From: Artocarpus heterophyllus
Taxonomy: Eukaryota; Streptophyta; Magnoliopsida; Rosales; Moraceae
Assembly (NCBI GenBank): GCA_025403435.1
Contig: CM046349.1
Coordinates: 25,915,854-25,979,853, forward strand
Length of the DNA: 64,000 bases
Direction: 5' to 3'
In this document: piece after piece, positions 57,415-64,000 of the stretch
Numbering within the stretch: position 1 is the stretch's first letter
Layout of the letters: the number at the start of each line of letters is the position of its first letter
Notes under the pieces: model-generated
The model's database searches: none
Seen by the model: only the letters and a program-made list of their open reading frames with translations
What the model was told of the DNA's origin: nothing
Position numbers and translations under genes: made by a program

Positions 57415-58340
57415 CCTATAAATGGTTCCTGAACTATTTTCTCTTTCTATAAATAGTCCTTATGTTAAGATTTGTGTAATATATAGTCCATTAATTAAAA
57501 AATATATGCAAAAATTAGTTATTTTGTTAAATAAATATATAGAAAATATTAAATGTGTGAAGTTGTACTAGATGTATAATCTCTAAACTAAAAAAAAAAA
57601 AGAATGATTCTATTACACATATTAAATTTATGAATAACCACAAGTAAAAATATTATTTTTTTTACTTTTAGTTACGGTACATAAAACAATATTACTAAAT
57701 AATCGCAAGATACACTTTGGTATATTGTGAATACACTTTTGTTTTCGGGAACTTCTGTTCCTTTTAGTTTGGTATTAAAACATTTCAAAACAAATAGGTA
57801 AGATATATATGACTATTGTCTTCTACGTTGAACGTGTTGGGTTCAACATTTTATTTTGTTATAAAGGTCTTTTTTAATTAAACTTGTTTGTAATTCTTAT
57901 TTTATACACAAATTTGATACTCTCACTTTAATATAAAAAAACAAAAATGATAGATTAGTAGGAATATAAATGGGTTAAACTATGTATAATACAAAAAATA
58001 TTTATAAATGTTTAAACATATTATTATGAGATATAAAAATAATTAGGAGACATTAATTAATATGGTGGTGCACAATATGTCCATGCTAAAAAATAATTAA
58101 TGCTACATATTTGAATAAATAGATAAAATGTCAAATATGTATAGCAAAGAAATTAATTTTGACCTTCTTTTTTTTAGTTTGGGGACTATACATTTAGTAC
58201 AACTTCATATATTTAATAGTTTATTTATTTAACAATACAACTTATTTAGGTATTTTTTTTATTTAGTCACTAAATATAGGATAAGTTTTAACATAGGGAC
58301 TATTTATAGAGAGAAGATAATTTAGGGACCTTTTATGAGA
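57415..58340. mobile_element. Long inverted-repeat element (about 0.9 kb)
   Basis: 57415-57606 and 58164-58340 are inverted copies. The left arm contains TTCTCTTTCTATAAATAGTCC, then GTGTGAAGTTGTACTAGATG; the reverse complement of the right arm reads CTTCTCTCTATAAATAGTCC, then ATATGAAGTTGTACTAAATG. Arms of about 180 bases enclose about 560 bases of AT-rich sequence with no ORF. This fits a foldback/MITE-type element. Weaker inverted similarity continues outward (57250-57330 against 58530-58640). Confidence 0.7.
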
Positions 58341-58717
58341 CAAACAAGCTTTTGAAAGAACAGTTGTAACCATCAGTTACAACGATAAACAGTGTAAAGC
58401 TCTCACATCTTATAGTAAAAAGTTGCAACATGAAGCTCTCACATGCTATAATTCTCAAGTTAAAACTATTGATTCTAACGGTTCTTCTAAACAACCTAAA
58501 AGTAAACTATTTCTATTCAAGATTCAACAAGGGACTATTCTTGACACACTTTTTGAGTTTGGGCACTATTTATGGGACAAAATTCACTATAAGAGAGAAA
58601 AAAATTTAGAAACTATCAACGAATTTGTCCCTATATATGAAGACAGATCCGCCTTTTGATGGATCTCCGGAGATGACAAATTGGATCTTTTTATGTTGTT
58701 TCTTTTTTGCTTTAGTT
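58341..58717. other. Flank of the inverted-repeat element
   Basis: An ORF of 78 codons at 58423 has no recognisable domain and overlaps the outer inverted similarity, so it is not called a gene. Confidence 0.35.
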
Positions 58718-59400
58718 TTTTAATCCTTTTTTATTTAATTCTTTTGTCCTTCATCACTTTTCTACTTTTTAGTTGCTTCCCCCTAATATCTTCTTTATTT
58801 ACGCATCCACTTTATTAAATTATTTTTTCCTTTATAATTTGTCCTTTTTAAATAATTTTCTTACAACTATAATACTCTAAATATTTTTCATATAGTTACA
58901 TCCCTAAAATGTGCCTATCTTTTTGCTTTTTTTTTTTATAGATAGATTTTCGCACTTTTATACATTTTTTTTCTTAAATGTGTCACATAAATATCTTTTT
59001 ACTTCTTATATGTATCCCTAAGTAGTTTTCTATGTGGTTTTGACACGAGGATGAAAAGTCTCATACCATCTTTTTTGGCTGTCCTTTCTCATTTTTTTAT
59101 TTATATCTTTTGGTCCTCTATTTTTGTTTCTTTTCACCTTTTGCTACTTTTTTGTTTGCTTTCCTTTAATATCTTATCCATTTTCACATCCATTTCTTGA
59201 AAATTTTTAACAAAATATCCCTATTAAATATTTTTCTTACAATTCTCTGTAATATTATCTATTATATGTCACCTTCACAAATATATATATATTTTTTTAC
59301 TTCTTATATATCCCCTAAGTAGTTTTTTTTTTTTTATAACTTTTTAGCCACTTTTATATATGTTTCCGTTTTTTTTTTTGGCATTTCTTGCCTTTGTAGT
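58718..59400. repeat. Two T-rich diverged tandem copies
   Basis: 58718-59080 and about 59092-59400 share an ordered set of phrases: CTTTTGTCC/CTTTTGGTCC, TTTCTACTTTTT/TTGCTACTTTTT, CTAATATCTT, ACGCATCCA/CACATCCAT, TTTTCTTACAA, and TTTTTACTTCTTATAT followed by CCCTAAGTAGTTTT. The plus strand is strongly T-rich. No ORF is present. Confidence 0.65.
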
Positions 59401-60272
59401 TTTGTCTTTTATTCGGTTTTTTTCCATTCTCATTCTCTCCCCTCACCACTCTTACTTTTTTTTTTTGGTTTTTTGCTTGTACAATGTTATATAGTTTAAA
59501 TAAAATGCATATTATCAAAAACTTTCTTCTTCTAATTTAATTCATCCCTATTACATAATAATCTTTTTCAAATTTGTTCTCATTTAATGTTGTTTTACAT
59601 CCTTTGAAATATTACTTTGTCAAACTAACCTCTATGTTTCATTCCAATAGTCCTTAAAGGGTTTTTTTTTTCTCTAATTGTCTGACTAAATTAATTCACT
59701 CTTAAATGTGTCTTTCTCAAATAATTTCTTTCATATACATCCTATAAATAACTTTTTGTCTAAATCACCTCACTAAAAACTCTTTGTTTGCTCTATTTAA
59801 ATATTTTTTATGTAAAGTAAACATTAAAAAATAAGAAATCAAAAAAGTAAACTATAAAGTTTTAAACAAAAGTAAAATATTCATATTAAATAATGTAACA
59901 TATTGGATATGGATGTCAAAAGCATGTGTTTCAACTAGTGTACTGGTAAAAATTAAAAGTGCTTTAATTTATTTAACTCCTTATCATGAAGTTATAAAAA
60001 ATGGTTGATTTTTGATTGGGCATTTAAATCGCTAGTTCATACTGCTAATTTGATTGGAAAACTGTAATAATTGAGAAAATTCTAAAATTAAATAAAGTAA
60101 TTTACATATTTCAATCAAGAATTTTCTTGGAAAATATCAACTGTAAATTTTGTGATTTAAGGATTTACGGAATTCATATAAATATTCCAAAATTCTACAG
60201 AGAATATTTAAATTAAATTTATTAATTTTCATGATTTAATAATTTGGTTGATAATTTCTACTATTATTTAAG
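59401..60272. other. AT-rich, no gene seen
   Basis: T-rich on the plus strand at first, then mixed AT. No ORF, RNA gene or repeat boundary is clear. Confidence 0.4.
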
Positions 60273-60852
60273 GCGGAAGAAATTTCAATTTGTAGATAAC
60301 ATGAGGATTTAAATTATAAGAATTTTCAAGTGTAGTACAGTGTTAGTGGTGTACCAAAAAACACTCTAATACAAAATATGTCCTTAATTGCCTATTAGGT
60401 AAAAAAAAATCAGAGTTACTCGAATAGCATTTTCGGTGAAGAATACCATCCCAGTTTGGAAATTGACAATGTCAAGAATGCGTCAACACTAAGGTAGAGT
60501 ATAGAAAAATGTCAATTTTATGTTTACGCAATCTAGGAATGATTTTTAAATTAAAAACAATTTAATTTAAAGCAGAAGAAATTTCTTGATAATTTAAATT
60601 ATAAGAATTTTCAAGTACGATACCGTGTTAGTAGTGTACCGAAAAATACTCCAACGCAAAATATATCCTTAATTACTTATTAGTTAAAAAAATCGAAGTT
60701 ATATGAGTGGCATTTTTGGTGAAGAATGCCATATGAGTTTGAAAATTGACTTCGCCAAGAATGTGTCAATACTGAGGTAGAGTATAAAAAAAATGTCAAT
60801 TTTATGTTTACGTAGTCTAGGAATTATATTTAAATTAAAAATAATTAATTTT
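60273..60852. repeat. Tandem duplication, about 280-300 bp unit
   Basis: 60273-60571 and 60572-60852 match along their length: GCGGAAGAAATTTC / GCAGAAGAAATTTC, then AATTATAAGAATTTTCAAGT, GTGTACC(A/G)AAAAA, and GTCAATTTTATGTTTACG. Divergence is visible throughout, so the duplication is old. Confidence 0.8.
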
Positions 60853-62342
60853 ACTATGCAATTTAAAGTTATCGATATTAACTTATATTGATATTAGTTT
60901 AGACTATATTAAGCAAACCCAACAGTGCCAGAATTACTTGACAGCTAGTTAGTCTCCCTCAAGTAGATGATATTCAATATGCTTTCCCTAAATCAAGGGA
61001 TCTTGTGGGTAATGTAGCATGACAAAAAGACAAAATGTGAATAGGAATAGTAAAAAGCATGGACAAAGAGAGGGTGAGCATTAAATGAAAATTTCCTTCC
61101 TTTTTCCACTTAAGTATGGTGCCTATATTATGGGTTTTTAATCAAAAAATTTGTCCCACGTAAGTGACCATGAAACACATTAAGTAAGTTTTAGAGACTA
61201 AGTGCATAACTAACCTAGACTACTTTTTTGTCTATAAATAGGTGTTTCTTAACCAAGAGTTCATTTTCTTCTTTCTTCTCCACAACCTTAGTTCGCTTTC
61301 CATTTTCTCTCCCATGTCCTCCATAGGAAGAAAATCTAGTTCTTCTCCATTTCTCTTAAAAAAATTTCTTTCCCACCACTAGAAAATCACTAGCCAGAAA
61401 TCAATCTAAGGAGGAGACTTTGGAAGAATCTCTAAAGAGTAGATCTACAAAGGTATAACTTTAAACTTCTCTTTTAAGTGTTGTTGGCATGTAATAATTT
61501 TATTTATGCTTATGTTATGGTTTATGCAGGTTTCTATTTATGTAGTTTTAGTATTATGCAGGTTGTGTATGAAAGAGTTTAGATCAAGGTCATTTTTGGC
61601 ATTTTAGAGGGATTTTCCATTCTTTTTAACCTTAAAATAGCACTTTAAAGATCGGTCTTAATGTATTTTAAAAACTTGAAAATTTCTAATTCACAACAAT
61701 GCAAATGATTTTGTTTAAGAGGTTAAAAAATGAGATTTTGACCCCAAAATGATATTTCTAGCATCTTTTATTAGCTGACCATTTTTGTATTGGGTTAAAA
61801 AATGAGATTTTGACCCCAAAATGAGATAATTCACAGCAATGTTGTAAGAGATGTTACAACATGGGTTCTGACATCAGCTACAATATTAGCAGTACAAAAG
61901 GCTTAAACGCTACATTTTTGTATTGGAAATCTTATCTTATTATTTAACAAGACTCTTGTAGTAACTACAGAACCATAATGCTTGTTATCAATACTTTTTA
62001 ATAGATGCCGCATGTGATATCATAACATTGAGTGGTGACATCTGTAGTGCAGAGTGGTTTTTGTTTAGAAACTCTTAGATTCTGCTTCTAAGAGTTGAAA
62101 CCACTTAGTTTATAGCTCCTTATGATTCTATAAAAGCTATAACATTATTGGTATTTATTTCAAGAACTTTTTCTTAGATGTCGCACATGAATGTTGCAAC
62201 ATGAGTTGCTACATCTATAATATGGATTTCAAAATGACTTGTTTCTTATTAATGAACCTCTCAGTTTACTACGTCCCTAAGTTTTTTTAACAACTACAAT
62301 ACAATTTATAGTAGTTTTCAAGACTAAACAAGATGATTTAGT
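60853..62342 (+). other. Possible decayed LTR-like segment
   Basis: TATAAATA at 61233-61240 is followed by a CT-rich stretch (61260-61390) and AAAGGTATAAC (a splice donor-like end), the layout of a gypsy LTR leader. Neither LTR boundary nor internal genes are found. 61720-61830 has a duplicated ~30-base phrase (AAAAAATGAGATTTTGACCC). Three hairpin-like GATGTCGCA...CATCT motifs lie near 61850, 62004 and 62176. Confidence 0.4.
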
Positions 62343-64000
62343 CACTACTAGAAACTTGAGATTACACAACCCTTATTTAACAACATTTTTTTCAAAACTC
62401 ATCGTGGTAAGGAGAGGTAAAAACGCGGAGAGTACGCCTAAAAATACGAACACCATCGTGTTAGTGATGTGGGACCTTTCATGATGATTTTTACTAAAAA
62501 TTGTCGTGGTAGGTTGAATTGTACATGACGGTTTTTACTAAAAACCGTAAGTAAAAACCGTCGTGTACGATTTAACCTAACACGATGGTTTTTAGTAAAA
62601 ACTATAGTGAAAAGAGTACTATAAAACGGAAGATTCTATGATGGATTTTGTGAAAAACCGTCACGGTAGAGGGCATATTATATAATGGTTTTTATTAAAA
62701 ACCGTAGTGAAAAATGGTCAGCGAAAATTAAAAAGCCCGCCCTTATCACAATCAGCGAAATCTTAAAAGGCCTGCTCTTTCTCTCTCTTTTATTCGAATT
62801 AGCACTCAAATTCAACCCCCTTTTCTCTCTAAACCCAGTCCTACCTCTCTTTCTAACCCTCAAATCAACATGCTGCCATTACCCTCAAGGCCTCCACAAC
62901 CTACAAGCTTGCCACTATCCCTCATTTGTAATGGTTCTTCTCTTCAAGTGTCTTCTTTTTGAGCTCATCGCCTCCACGACCTTGCCTTGCCCACATCCGA
63001 CCGCCGTTTGGTAACATTTCGTTTCTTTTTTTATTGTTCAATTTTTTTTTCAAAAAATTTAGTTATATAGTTTTAGTTTTAATTATTTATGGTTTGTGTA
63101 AACTAATTAGTTTTAGTTGTTTAGTTCTAATTTTAGTTTTAGCTTTAATTACTTTCCAGGCATTTGTGTATGTGTTTGTATATGTGATGCCCGCTACATG
63201 TTTGATGAACTCTCCAAGTGTCCTTCTCTTCGAGCTCATGACCTCCATGACCCCACCGTTGCCTGCCTCTGACCGTCGTTTGATAACTTTTCATTTCTTT
63301 TTTTATTGTTTAGTTTTTTAAATTTTTCGTTATATTGTTTTAGTTTTGATTATTTTATGGTTTGTGTGAACTAATTTGTTTTAGTTGTTTAGTTTTAGTT
63401 TTGATTTGAGTTTTAATTACTTTATATGTATTTGTGTATATGCATGTTTGTATATGTGATGCCCACTATGCGTTTGATAAAAATCCTCTATGACCATCAT
63501 AGCAATTATTTATATTTTTTGTTGCTCAAAACTCACTAGCAATTATTTAAGGTTTGTGTGAGTTAATTAATTTTAGTTATATAGTTTGCTAGTTAGTTTG
63601 TAACTTAGTCTCGTTAGTTTTAGTTTTTGTTATTTTTGTGTTCTTTATATTAACATTTGTTATTTAGTTAATGTTTGTATATGTGTTTGTGTGAATTACA
63701 ATCTATTTGTGTTTGTATATGCACTTTTGTGTATTATTTAGGTTTTAGTTTTAGTTTTAGCGTTGTTAGTATATGTTTCTATGAATTATTATTTACGCAT
63801 GATTGCTTAGATATATGTAGCAAGGTAGATATAGGATTTTGAAAAAAAAAATTAAAGTTCAATATAAATATATGATTTTACAATCAGGGCCTTGTGTTAG
63901 TGGATAACATATAGGACTGGCTATCCCATGGGAAATTAGAAATTCTGATAACTTTTTTTTGTTGATGACTGATCTTCCACGATTGTTTTTCCTAAAAACC
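62343..64000. mobile_element. CACTA (En/Spm) transposon, left end, cut by window edge
   Basis: Starts CACTACTAGAAAC, the canonical CACTA terminus, after AGT (62340-62342), a possible 3-bp target duplication. 62460-62710 has several subterminal copies of ACGGTTTTTACTAAAAACCGT (perfect at 62528-62548; variants near 62583 and 62685). 62870-63440 contains a tandem pair sharing CTCTTC(A/G)AG then GAGCTCAT, CCGTTTGGTAAC/CGTTTGATAAC and TTTCTTTTTTTATTGTT. The window ends in CGATTGTTTTTCCTAAAAACC, another subterminal-like copy. No transposase frame is seen. Confidence 0.8.

Overview
The window is nuclear DNA from a flowering plant, most likely a eudicot. The reasons are a plant-type NF-YA transcription factor gene with GT-AG introns, Ty1/copia and Ty3/gypsy retrotransposons with plant-type primer sites, a CACTA transposon end and several MITE-like elements, all in AT-rich sequence. 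The species cannot be named from the sequence. I recognise only one host gene.

Layout. 1-8049 holds a solo copia-type LTR (437-2356, minus), a MITE-like element (3531-7373) carrying a 3.1 kb gypsy LTR (3716-6858, minus), and a second MITE (7585-8049). About 8050-14870 is the NF-YA gene on the plus strand: a non-coding first exon, five coding exons (10044-14300, 208 codons) and a 3' UTR. Its second large intron contains a 527-bp inverted-repeat insertion. 14871-17595 is intergenic and includes a short CCCTAA tract.

17596-42510 is a nested retrotransposon cluster. The oldest layer is a minus-strand Ty3/gypsy element of the Tat type (LTRs at 17596-18246 and 41849-42510). It has pol on the minus strand with two RNase H domains, an extra ORF on the plus strand, and no visible gag or protease. 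Three later elements sit in it: a complete but dead copia element (19647-29322, GAAGT target duplication), a solo gypsy-type LTR (30477-33588, AAGCT), and a 5'-truncated chromovirus fragment (38305-41848) flanked by an exact 73-bp direct repeat. 42766-43273 is a second copy of the MITE seen at 7585. 45539-54480 is a complete chromovirus-type gypsy element (AATGC target duplication) with many stop codons. 54481-62342 is gene-free, with tandem repeats, a roughly 0.9 kb inverted-repeat element and T-rich duplicated DNA. A CACTA end starts at 62343 and runs off the window.

The most unusual signal is a short GC-rich palindromic unit, consensus TTCGGC-AG-GCCGAA. It occurs in nine degenerate arrays inside at least three unrelated LTR-retrotransposon families here (one copia, two gypsy) and nowhere else that I noticed. 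The second theme is methylation-like decay: nearly all premature stops in the retroelement ORFs are TAG, TGA or TAA codons one C-to-T or G-to-A change away from CAG, CGA, CAA or TGG.
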